Part shown: positions 5,101 through 11,898 of the stretch, piece by piece | Position numbering within the stretch: the stretch's first letter is position 1 | How the letters are laid out: each line of letters starts with the position of its first letter | Assembly (NCBI GenBank): GCA_016295375.1 | Contig: JAEDLI010000057.1 | Coordinates: 1 to 14,832 of the forward strand | Direction: 5' to 3' | DNA: 14,832 nucleotides | Source: Fibrobacter sp. | GTDB lineage: Bacteria > Fibrobacterota > Fibrobacteria > Fibrobacterales > Fibrobacteraceae | Translations under genes and position numbers: made by a program | The notes under the pieces: model-generated | What the model was told of the DNA's origin: nothing | Database searches by the model: none | What the model saw: the letters and a program-made list of their open reading frames with translations, nothing else

Positions 5101-7439
5101 ACAAGCTTACGGTAATCACCGGAGTTTCGGGTTCGGGCAAGTCCAGCCTCGCTTTCCATACCCTCTTTAGCGAAGGCCAGCGTCGCTTTGTAGAAACCCT
5201 CAGTACTTACGCCCGGCGATTCCTTGGCCGTCCTGACCACGGGAGTATCGATTCCATCACGGGACTTGCCCCGGCTATCGCCATCGACCAGAAAAGCGCC
5301 AGCAAGAGCCCGCGGAGTACGGTGGCGACCCTCACCGAGATTTACGACTATTTCCGCATTTTGTGGGCGAGGGTCGGCACGCCGCATTGCTTGCATTGCG
5401 GGAAACCCGTGGATTCGTACTCCGCGGGTGACCTGATGCAGTATGCCTTTGACCGTGACCTGAACAAGATGGTGACGGTGCTTGCTCCTTTCGAAATCAA
5501 CGATGTGATTAAGTTGTCTAAAATCTTGACAGAAAAGGGATACCGCAAGGCTTACCTGGGCAAGAAACTGGTGGAGCTTCCGCTGCCGAAAATCCCTACC
5601 CGGGAGCGCCAGCTTTTGGCCGTGGTGGACTGCGTGGTGGTCAAGGAATCCAACCGTGCCCGCCTGGTGGAGGCCTTTGAACGGGGCTACCGTGACGGCA
5701 ACGGGATTCTGTATGTAGAAGACGAAAAGGGCGGACGCCTCGCCTGTTCCGAAAAGCCGGGCTGCCCCGATTGCGGCTGGTACATGGATTCTGCCCTCAA
5801 TCCCAAGCATTTCAGTTTCAACACCCACTGGGGCGCCTGCGATACCTGCCTTGGTCTTGGACATTTCAAGGATGGCGAAGTCTGCCCCGATTGCCACGGG
5901 GAAAGGCTCAAGCCCGAATACCTTGCCGTGCGTATCGCGGGCAAGAATATCATGGATGTCCACCACATGAGTATTTCCGAGGCCCTGGACTGGTTCACCC
6001 ATGTAAATTTCAAGGGCGAAAAGAGCGGTGAAAGCAAGAAGACGGTAGCGGAGCCCCTGTTCCGTGAAATCATCGGCCGTCTGGAATTCCTCATCAGCGT
6101 GGGACTTGGCTACATTGGGCTTGACCGTGCCGGCGACACCCTGAGCGGTGGCGAGTCCCAGCGTATCCGTCTCGCAAGCCAGATCGGTAGCGGTCTCGAA
6201 GGAGTGCTGTACGTTTTGGACGAACCCACGGTAGGCCTCCACGAAAGCGATACCACCAAGCTGCTGGATTCTCTGTACCGCTTGCGGGACTTGGGAAACA
6301 CCCTGGTGGTGGTGGAACACGACATGAAGATGATGCAGGCGGCGGACCACATTATCGATATGGGTCCTGCGGCTGGTGAATTTGGCGGCGAGGTGGTGGC
6401 GGAAGGCTCTCCAAAGCAGCTTTCCAAGCCCTACGCCCTGCAGCAGTTCCCCCGGAGCGAGACCGTCAAGTACCTCACGGGCTCTATTCCCGTGACAAAC
6501 CAGATGGCGGTTCGCCCCGTTACCGAAGATTCGGAATTCTACGAGTTCAAGGGGCTCAAGAAAAACAACCTGAAGAACCTTTCCGTCAAGTTCCCGAAGG
6601 GCGCCATCAGCGTGGTCTGTGGCGTGTCCGGCTCGGGCAAGAGTTCCATGGTGGTAGATGAAATTTTCCCGGCTCTCAAAAAGAAGTTCCAGGCCCGTGG
6701 CCGCAAGAAGCAAAGCGGCGAGGTGTTGCTGGTGGACCAGAGCCCAATCTCCGGAACGCCTCGCAGCACGCCCGCGAGCTACACGGGCGTGTTTGACGAC
6801 ATACGCAAGCTATTCGCCAAACTGCCACAGGCCAAGGTGAAGGGTTTTGACTACGGCCGTTTCAGTTACAACTTGGCCCGTGGCCGCTGCGAGGCCTGCG
6901 AAGGTCGCGGCGCCATCTCGGTGGAAATGCATTTCCTTTCGGACATCTGGGAAACCTGCGAAGTCTGCGGTGGCAAGCGTTACAACCAGGAAACCCTTAC
7001 GGTTACTTTCAAGGGCAAGAACATCGCCGACGTTTTGGACCTGCGTATCGACGAAGCCTGCGAGTTCTTCAAGGACCAGCCGAAAATATTGCCCAAGCTG
7101 GAATGCCTGCGGGACGTGGGCCTCGGCTACCTGAGGCTCGGCCAGCCGGTCACCACCCTTTCGGGTGGCGAGTCCCAGCGGCTGAAACTTGCGGCGGAGC
7201 TTTCCCGTAAATCGGTGGGGGAGATGGTATACCTGCTGGACGAACCCACTACGGGGCTCCACCTGAAGGATATCCAGATTCTCTGGAACCTGCTGCGTCG
7301 CCTGTCTGCCCGTGGCGATACCCTGATTGTCATCGAGCACCACCCCGACATTATCCGCATGGCGGACTGGAAGGTGGAATTGGGCCCCACCGGCGGTAGC
7401 CAGGGCGGTTATTTGTTGAAAATGGGCGTAAATAGCTGA
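2166..7439 (+). CDS. uvrA: UvrA, double-length fused tandem copy
   Basis: This 1757-aa protein is the damage-recognition ATPase of nucleotide excision repair, which loads UvrB onto lesions. Ordinary UvrA is about 940 aa; here two UvrA copies are fused, roughly residues 1-935 and 955-1757, as also known in Chlamydia. All four ATP sites look intact: Walker A GVSGSGKS at residues 32, 636, 986 and 1486; LSGGE signatures at 481, 825, 1326 and 1665; LDEP Walker B each time. Copy 1 has the first zinc finger C263/C266/C287/C290 and the second around GGRCDACEG. Copy 2 keeps both cysteine clusters. It lacks about 98 residues found between C290 and C400 of copy 1, and it lacks the ERKGE motif (158-162) of the UvrB-binding domain. 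The start at 2166 (MTKFIDIRDAHEHNL) fits the family; the 20 in-frame codons upstream do not. No Shine-Dalgarno sequence precedes it. One chain could work as an asymmetric intramolecular dimer. Confidence 0.97.
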   Translation: MTKFIDIRDAHEHNLQHVDLKIPRDSIVVVTGVSGSGKSSLAFDTVFQEGQRRFVESLSAYARQFIGRMKHPEVESVRGISPTISIDQKTVNRNPRSTVGTVVEILDHYRLLFARLGVPHCPKCGRVIKAQTVDQIVDNLYVGDEGKQITVMAPIVQERKGEYRKELAELKEDGFVRARVDGKIYRIEDVPALVRYEKHTIEAVIDRMTLERKNMSRLREALEGALKLTDGKLVSFLLSAGEGKDGAGNVKEEYRLQGTELACPKCGISIPELEPRFFSFNDPKGRCPACKGMGESCEFDLNLVVPDPNLSIKQGCFACQKKDTGTIIFSDFGWRNLRTIANEMHCSLDTPWKKLTEKQRHAFLYGPPSGNESGVVSVMQELWDMWHIFHFRKFMKIGVCPECGGTRINRMANAVEFHGHSITELTDWSVDKSADFFNGLKLSEKELRIGKEIFREIRGRLNFLKTVGLGYLNISRKASTLSGGEAQRIRLASAVGAGLQGVLYILDEPSIGLHPRDNDKLLEMLEHLRAQGNSLVIVEHDEDTMRHADCVIDVGPGAGVEGGRILAAGTVEELEKNKSSLTGAYLSGRKAIEIPANRKKIDKNTHKLKICGASENNLKNIDVEIPLDGAFTVVTGVSGSGKSTLVNQILRRELARVFYNSEEPVGKFDHLEGLENIDKVIEIDQTPIGRTPRSNPATYTKIWDDIRDLFGSLPESKVRGYTKSRFSFNVKGGRCDACEGAGVKVVDMHILPSVQVTCDVCDGKRFNDATREIYFKGKNISEILEMSIADAAEFFKDLPKIAEPLNLLKEVGLGYLTLGQPSTTLSGGEAQRIKIASELRRPGTGKTLYLLDEPTTGLHFEDIRRLLECLNRLRSLGNSVVVIEHNLDVIKCADWIIDLGPEAGVGGGRIVAVGTPEQIVKNKKSQTGKYLAPVLSKKHGENKQFDRSLKAGEAYSLDMEVHGARKHNLKNIDVTIPRHKLTVITGVSGSGKSSLAFHTLFSEGQRRFVETLSTYARRFLGRPDHGSIDSITGLAPAIAIDQKSASKSPRSTVATLTEIYDYFRILWARVGTPHCLHCGKPVDSYSAGDLMQYAFDRDLNKMVTVLAPFEINDVIKLSKILTEKGYRKAYLGKKLVELPLPKIPTRERQLLAVVDCVVVKESNRARLVEAFERGYRDGNGILYVEDEKGGRLACSEKPGCPDCGWYMDSALNPKHFSFNTHWGACDTCLGLGHFKDGEVCPDCHGERLKPEYLAVRIAGKNIMDVHHMSISEALDWFTHVNFKGEKSGESKKTVAEPLFREIIGRLEFLISVGLGYIGLDRAGDTLSGGESQRIRLASQIGSGLEGVLYVLDEPTVGLHESDTTKLLDSLYRLRDLGNTLVVVEHDMKMMQAADHIIDMGPAAGEFGGEVVAEGSPKQLSKPYALQQFPRSETVKYLTGSIPVTNQMAVRPVTEDSEFYEFKGLKKNNLKNLSVKFPKGAISVVCGVSGSGKSSMVVDEIFPALKKKFQARGRKKQSGEVLLVDQSPISGTPRSTPASYTGVFDDIRKLFAKLPQAKVKGFDYGRFSYNLARGRCEACEGRGAISVEMHFLSDIWETCEVCGGKRYNQETLTVTFKGKNIADVLDLRIDEACEFFKDQPKILPKLECLRDVGLGYLRLGQPVTTLSGGESQRLKLAAELSRKSVGEMVYLLDEPTTGLHLKDIQILWNLLRRLSARGDTLIVIEHHPDIIRMADWKVELGPTGGSQGGYLLKMGVNS

Positions 7440-7463
7440 TTTTTCGGCTATTGGAACGACTTT

Positions 7464-7500
7464 TTGAGGACGTGAATCGTCCCAAGTAATTATCTTTTTT
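7464..7500 (+). terminator. Weak hairpin with T-run after uvrA
   Basis: GGACG (7468-7472) and CGTCC (7478-7482) make a 5-bp stem with a TGAAT loop, followed after 12 nt by TTTTTT (7495-7500). The gap makes it a poor intrinsic terminator. The same stretch also contains TTGAGG (7464-7469) and TAATTA (7487-7492) at 17 bp spacing, which may be the promoter of the next gene. Confidence 0.3.
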
Positions 7501-7550
7501 GAAAATAAACTGCCGGGAGGCGGTGTTTAGGAGAATTTATAGGAGCGATT

Positions 7551-9935
7551 ATGCATTTGTTGCGCATTCTGCCCGTTTTGCTTTTGTTGCCGGCGTTGGC
7601 TCTTGCCGATGGCGACAAGATGTTTAGGGTGCCCATGGAACAGTATAAGGAGGGTGAACTTTTTGAGCCCTTCCCGGAGATGGCCATCAGGATTCCCGGT
7701 TCTGTGACCACAACCGCCCCCGCTCTACCCCTGAAGGACAACGCCCTCTTTTTGCGCTACAAGAAGTCGCCTAAGGAATACTACTGGGTTCAGGGTGAGG
7801 TGAATCCCGCAGTTTATGGCAATCTTCATGCCTTTAGTCTGGAAAAGAACCAGCTCACCGTTTTTGATGTCCTCCGGATGCGCTTTTATCCGACCAAGAA
7901 TTCCAAGGCCTTCCAGGACGAAAAGTATATCTACATCGACAAGGACTACATCTATTCTCCTAGAGTGCCCAAGCTGCTATTTATGAAAAACGGGCGCTGG
8001 CAGGTGCTGAACGAAGACCCGCTCCCGGGTGTTATCAAGGTGGAAAGCTCCGTCAAGACTATAAAGATTTCTTCCCTTGATGCCAAGCTCCGCAATGTGG
8101 CCAAGACGATATCCCCGGTAGTCCCGGGCCCTTACGCCTTTGTGTTCTCGGCTGACGGCTATATGCCTTTTACCGATATCGGTATGGTCCAGAGTGGAAA
8201 GACACTGCTTTTCAAGCCCAATCTTGTTCAGCTTCGGACAACGGCTCCTGCGGCAAGCCCGGTGTCCGTGACGGTGGATCAGGTTGCCGCCACCCCGAAT
8301 CTTGAATATACGGAAGTTCTTTACGACAAATATGTGGGTGAGCTCATCACCGTGCTCAATTCCGTGGACACAAATGATTTTGCCAAGGTTTACCCGGCCA
8401 AGAAACAGGCGGTTTCTGTTGGTTTGGAGATGAACGATCCCACGTATCAGGCTTACTCGACCCGGTACGATGTCGTGCATGCGGAGGCCCTGGACTTGTG
8501 GCGTAAGTCGAAGATGTCTGGCGTTTCTGCCGTAGACCAGGCCTTTAAGCAAAAATTCGATAGTCTCCATGCCTTGCCGGCTCGGTTCTACCTGGTTCCC
8601 GATTCCATCTTCTACGATACGGTTACCACTTTGCCAGAGCCTGCTGGTGCGGTTCTTGTTTATCCGGCACCTCCTGCCGCACCTGCAGCTTCTACGGCTC
8701 CCACTGCTTCTGCGGCAGCTGCGGACTCTACGGTTAAGGGTGATTCTACGACAGCTCCAGTTGCCGGCGTTCCTGCTTCTAGTGCTTCTGCAACACCCGC
8801 TGTGGCCAAGGCTCAGGCAGATTTCCTGATTCTCAAGTTTAGTCAGCCGGTGAACCGTTATGACGTGACCTGGAAAGGACATGTTCCGGGCTATGCTTCC
8901 GATTCCTTGGCGGCAATGCTTGCCTCCCCAGAAGGTGGCGCCAGAATCATCGTATCCCTGCAGAACAACAAGCCCGTGTGGATTTATGGTGCCAACGGCA
9001 TCACGAGACATCATTACCGCTATGTGAAACTGGAAGTCCAGGTTGGCGACCAAATTATTGAAGCTCAGGGGAGCTTTATGCTGCCCCAGTACATTTTTGA
9101 ACAGCAGGAAGTTCAGGACTGGTTGAATCCGCCTCCGCCGGCACCAGTAGAAAGTTCATCGTCGTCTTTGCCCCAGGTGAGCTCGTCTTCTTCAGAAGTG
9201 GTTGTGTCTTCTTCGAGCGTAGCGGAACCTTCGCTGAAAAAGATCGTGAATGACCCCCTCCGTGGCAAGCTGGTGCTTTTGGATTCTGGATCGTTCCGCT
9301 ACTACGGCAATGTGGTGGAAATGTCGCCCTTCGCTATCATGGTGACTGAAATGACTCAGGAACTCATGGAAAAGATTATGCTCCGTGTAGATTCCGTCCA
9401 GAGGGTCAAGGACAAATCTACTTTCTTCCACCCGCAAAAGCCGGTCCACAATATCAACTGGGAAAATGCCCGCAAGGTGTGCCAGGTGAACGGTGGCGAC
9501 TTGCCGACTGAGGCCCAGTGGGAATTTGCAGGCCGTGCAGGGAGTATCGAAGGATCTCCCTGGGTGTTGGATTCTGTTCCGGATCCATCTGTTTACGCCA
9601 TTTACAGGGAAAATTCCTACAACAAGCGTAAAGAAGATGAAGCCTACGGACCACAGCAGGTGGCTACCAAGAAGCCCAATGCCTGGGGCATCTACGACAT
9701 GTCCGGAAACGTTGCCGAATGGACTCGTGACAAGTACTTTATGCTTTCGTTCTGGGTGGAATCTTCTAACCCGACAGGCGCACTGTTCGGCTCCTCTAGG
9801 GTTTACAAGGGCGGTTCCTGGAAAGACAAGGAAAAGATGCTTAATATGTCTGTCCGGGATGACGAAGACCCCAGGTATTGGTCTGAAACCCTCGGATTCC
9901 GTTGCGTGTATCCCCTGAATGTCATAGGTAAGTAA
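7551..9935 (+). CDS. Secreted FGE-sulfatase-like domain protein
   Basis: The 794-aa protein starts after AGGAG (7541-7545) with a clear signal peptide (MHLLRILPVLLLLPALALADG), so it is exported. Residues 20-365 are unrecognised; around 160-225 a PGPYAFVFSADGYMPF segment resembles PEGA-type surface repeats. Residues about 369-422 are an Ala/Pro/Thr/Ser linker, and 529-563 a Ser-rich linker with three SSSS-type blocks, typical of Fibrobacter secreted proteins. Residues about 572-790 form an FGE-sulfatase (SUMF1) fold with LPTEAQWEFAGRAG, NAWGIYDMSGNVAEWTRD, GGSW and LGFRCVYP. The cysteine pair that true formylglycine-generating enzymes have just after GGSW is absent (KDKEKMLN instead), so it is unlikely to convert sulfatase cysteines. 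A binding or structural role is more likely. The next gene overlaps its stop by one base. Confidence 0.9.
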   Translation: MHLLRILPVLLLLPALALADGDKMFRVPMEQYKEGELFEPFPEMAIRIPGSVTTTAPALPLKDNALFLRYKKSPKEYYWVQGEVNPAVYGNLHAFSLEKNQLTVFDVLRMRFYPTKNSKAFQDEKYIYIDKDYIYSPRVPKLLFMKNGRWQVLNEDPLPGVIKVESSVKTIKISSLDAKLRNVAKTISPVVPGPYAFVFSADGYMPFTDIGMVQSGKTLLFKPNLVQLRTTAPAASPVSVTVDQVAATPNLEYTEVLYDKYVGELITVLNSVDTNDFAKVYPAKKQAVSVGLEMNDPTYQAYSTRYDVVHAEALDLWRKSKMSGVSAVDQAFKQKFDSLHALPARFYLVPDSIFYDTVTTLPEPAGAVLVYPAPPAAPAASTAPTASAAAADSTVKGDSTTAPVAGVPASSASATPAVAKAQADFLILKFSQPVNRYDVTWKGHVPGYASDSLAAMLASPEGGARIIVSLQNNKPVWIYGANGITRHHYRYVKLEVQVGDQIIEAQGSFMLPQYIFEQQEVQDWLNPPPPAPVESSSSSLPQVSSSSSEVVVSSSSVAEPSLKKIVNDPLRGKLVLLDSGSFRYYGNVVEMSPFAIMVTEMTQELMEKIMLRVDSVQRVKDKSTFFHPQKPVHNINWENARKVCQVNGGDLPTEAQWEFAGRAGSIEGSPWVLDSVPDPSVYAIYRENSYNKRKEDEAYGPQQVATKKPNAWGIYDMSGNVAEWTRDKYFMLSFWVESSNPTGALFGSSRVYKGGSWKDKEKMLNMSVRDDEDPRYWSETLGFRCVYPLNVIGK

Positions 9936-10537
9936 TGCCCAACAAGTATTTTAGGTTTTTCCAGAGGCTGGTTGGCTTACCTTATCTATTGGCCATTTTG
10001 GGTTTGCTGATGCCTTTAGCAAGTGTGTCTTGCACCGAGCAGGTCATTGCGGAACCCTCCATGTACGAAATCGCTCTTGGTCTTGACTTGGGTACCGAAC
10101 TCAAGGAACCGGCAACGAGCTTGCTCAAGAAGATGGAAGGGGGAAACCCTAGGTCTATTGAACGGTTCAAGGACTTTATCCCTAACTTCCCGAAGATGGA
10201 GCCTATGCTTCATTTGTTCGGGATTGCGGCGGCGCTGTTTTTGGCTGCGGTTTTTGCCCTGCTTGCGCCTTTGGGCTATTATGCTTCCCTGGGCTCTCTT
10301 GCATTGGGCATGCTTTCTATGTTTTCGCTATGGGCGGTACTATCCCAGATTGGCGCTCTCTGCAATGCTATCGGTATGAATGTGCTTCGCGTGGATCCGG
10401 GAGTGGGTATTTACTGCGCAAGCGTCTTGATTCTTATCGGAACAGCCATGAACCTGGCCTGCATCGCCCGCCCGATTATAGACGACCTGCGGGCGAAACG
10501 ATCCGCAAAAAATGTGGCAGAACAGGGTAAGAACTAA
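9935..10537 (+). CDS. Four-helix integral membrane protein
   Basis: The 200-aa protein begins at the ATG of a TAATG overlap with the preceding stop, so it is coupled to the secreted FGE-like protein. I see four hydrophobic segments at about residues 13-31, 91-113, 115-140 and 156-180. A hydrophilic loop of some 55 residues lies between the first two (with EPSMYEIALGLDLGTELKEP). The C-terminus is basic (DDLRAKRSAKN) and presumably cytoplasmic. No family is recognised. The first segment followed by SVSC could mimic a lipoprotein signal, but the other three helices argue for a polytopic protein. Its partnership with the secreted protein is inferred from gene overlap only. Confidence 0.85.
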   Translation: MPNKYFRFFQRLVGLPYLLAILGLLMPLASVSCTEQVIAEPSMYEIALGLDLGTELKEPATSLLKKMEGGNPRSIERFKDFIPNFPKMEPMLHLFGIAAALFLAAVFALLAPLGYYASLGSLALGMLSMFSLWAVLSQIGALCNAIGMNVLRVDPGVGIYCASVLILIGTAMNLACIARPIIDDLRAKRSAKNVAEQGKN

Positions 10538-10542
10538 TAGTA

Positions 10543-10577
10543 GTGAGTTATCAGCAATGAGTTGTGAGTAATGTCAT
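10543..10577. repeat. 7-nt-period degenerate repeat (GTGAGTT type)
   Basis: Five heptads start 5 nt after the stop of the membrane protein gene: GTGAGTT (10543-10549), ATCAGCA, ATGAGTT (10557-10563), GTGAGTA (10564-10570) and ATGTCAT. Three of the five share (A/G)TGAGT(T/A) in exact 7-nt register. The stretch is non-coding. Confidence 0.5.
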
Positions 10578-10599
10578 TCTTGGCTGAAAGGCCGAGGAA

Positions 10600-10666
10600 C
10601 CATACTGTTTTATAAAAGCGTAGGTATGAAAAGTATGGATCCCGGGCCCTTCGTGCTCAGGATGAC
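10600..10666. repeat. Intergenic palindromic module, R1/R2-like core
   Basis: CCATACT (10600-10606) and AGTATGG (10632-10638) are perfect inverted arms around a 25-nt loop. They are followed by ATCCCGG and, 14 bases later, GGATGAC (10660-10666). The ATCCCGG/GGATGAC frame resembles the stem core of R1 and R2, but the inner sequence differs. This looks like a diverged member of the same intergenic repeat class. Confidence 0.4.
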
Positions 10667-10669
10667 GTT

Positions 10670-10718
10670 CCTACCGCCTAGCCCCTAGCTCCTAGATCCT
10701 AGTCTCTAACCCCTAATT
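10670..10718. repeat. 7-nt tandem repeat CCTANNN, seven units
   Basis: Seven heptads in perfect register run from 10670 to 10718. Five are CCTA followed by a variable triplet (CCG, GCC, GCT, GAT, GTC), then TCTAACC and CCTAATT. Read on the minus strand they are CTAGG-type units that begin inside the ychF stop codon and extend downstream of that gene. The first four bases are nearly fixed while the last three vary. Confidence 0.8.
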
Positions 10719-11814
10719 ATACATTGAACAAGAAGTACATGATGTCGCCATCCTGTACCAGGTAGTCCTTGCCTTCGGTGCGGACGAGGCCCGCTTCCTT
10801 GGCGGCGTTCCAGCTGCCGTGCTTCAAGAAGTCGGCGTAGCTGAGGGTTTCTGCACGGATGAACCCGCGTTCAAAGTCGGTGTGGATCACTCCTGCGCAC
10901 TGCGGGGCCTTGTAGCCTGCATGGAACGTCCAGGCGCGGCATTCCTTTTCGCCGGCAGTAAAGAAGGTGCGGAGCCCAAGGATTTCGTAGCCCTTGCGCA
11001 CCACGGCGTCCAGGCCCGATTCCTTCATGCCCAGTTCCTTTAAGAACTCCGCCTTGTCCGCAGGTTCCATGGCGGAAAGTTCTTCTTCAATCTTTCCGCT
11101 GATCATGATGACTTCGTGACCGTTTGCTGCGGCATATTCTTTCAGCTTTTCCACGTAGGCGTTGCCGGTGAGAATGTCGTCTTCTTTTACGTTGGCGCAG
11201 TAGAAGAGGGGCTTAGCGGTGAGAAGAGCCAGGTCTTTCACGATGCCCTCCATTTCTTCGCTATCGTGCATTACGGTGCGGGCGGCCTTGCCTTCTTGGA
11301 AGGTGTCCCGGAGTTTTTCGCAGGCGGCGAGACGGGCTTTGGCTTCGGCGTTGCCTGTGCGGGCTCCCTTGGCTTCGGTAGCGAGACGCTTTTCTACGGA
11401 ATCCAGGTCTTTCAAAATCAGTTCGGTTTCGATGATTTCTACATCCCGGACCGGGTCCACGGAACCGCTCACGTGCACGATGTTTTCGTCGTCAAAGCAG
11501 CGGATGACTTCCATAATAGCTTCGCATTCGCGGATGTGGGTGAGGAACTGGTTGCCTAGGCCTTCTCCTTGGGCAGCCCCTTTCACGAGACCAGCGATGT
11601 CCACGAATTCTGTAACGGCGGGGACAATGGATTTCGGGTTGTAAACCTTGACCAGTTCGTCGAGGCGGCTGTCCGGCACACTCACCATGCCCACGTTCGG
11701 CTCGATGGTGCAGAAGGGGTAGTTCGCGGCTTCGGCGCCGGCGTTGGTGATGGCGTTAAAGATGGTGGACTTGCCTACGTTGGGGAGGCCTACGATACCG
11801 CACTTGAAACCCAT
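10717..11814 (-). CDS. ychF: YchF/OLA1-family nucleotide-binding P-loop protein
   Basis: The 365-aa protein is a full-length YchF, a ribosome-associated Obg-related P-loop ATPase. Visible parts are the P-loop GLPNVGKST (residues 9-17), the DIAGLVKGAAQGEGLGNQFL switch region, a coiled-coil middle segment (about 130-195), and the C-terminal TGS domain with THFxA-type KECRAWTFHAGYKAPQCAG and HTDFERGFIRAE. The family prefers ATP over GTP because its G4 motif is altered. The start is supported by AGGAG (11821-11825 on the opposite strand), 6 nt from the ATG. It is transcribed away from the metalloprotease gene, with an 84-bp divergent interval, and its stop runs into a heptad tandem repeat. Confidence 0.97.
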   Translation of the reverse strand: MGFKCGIVGLPNVGKSTIFNAITNAGAEAANYPFCTIEPNVGMVSVPDSRLDELVKVYNPKSIVPAVTEFVDIAGLVKGAAQGEGLGNQFLTHIRECEAIMEVIRCFDDENIVHVSGSVDPVRDVEIIETELILKDLDSVEKRLATEAKGARTGNAEAKARLAACEKLRDTFQEGKAARTVMHDSEEMEGIVKDLALLTAKPLFYCANVKEDDILTGNAYVEKLKEYAAANGHEVIMISGKIEEELSAMEPADKAEFLKELGMKESGLDAVVRKGYEILGLRTFFTAGEKECRAWTFHAGYKAPQCAGVIHTDFERGFIRAETLSYADFLKHGSWNAAKEAGLVRTEGKDYLVQDGDIMYFLFNV

Positions 11815-11869
11815 GATAATCTCCTATGGCGCAAAAAATGCACCGTTCTTCTGTTTTCGGGGCTAAATC

Positions 11870-11892
11870 TAGAATAATCCACTTGCTATCTT
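11870..11892 (+). promoter_or_regulatory. Candidate -10 elements, ychF/protease divergent interval
   Basis: The 84-bp interval between ychF and the protease holds TAGAAT (11870-11875) and TATCTT (11887-11892) on the plus strand. The latter ends 6 nt before the protease ATG, the same spacing as TATATT before uvrA. No convincing -35 accompanies either, and no clear promoter for ychF was recognised on the other strand. Confidence 0.25.
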
Positions 11893-11898
11893 TTGGCT

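Noticed and set aside
9268..9930. Active formylglycine-generating enzyme
   Set aside because: The cysteine pair expected just after GGSW is missing; only two cysteines occur in the domain and they are in other positions.
11893..11898. TTG start two codons before the protease ATG
   Set aside because: The ATG at 11899 is the better start codon and neither has a ribosome binding site.
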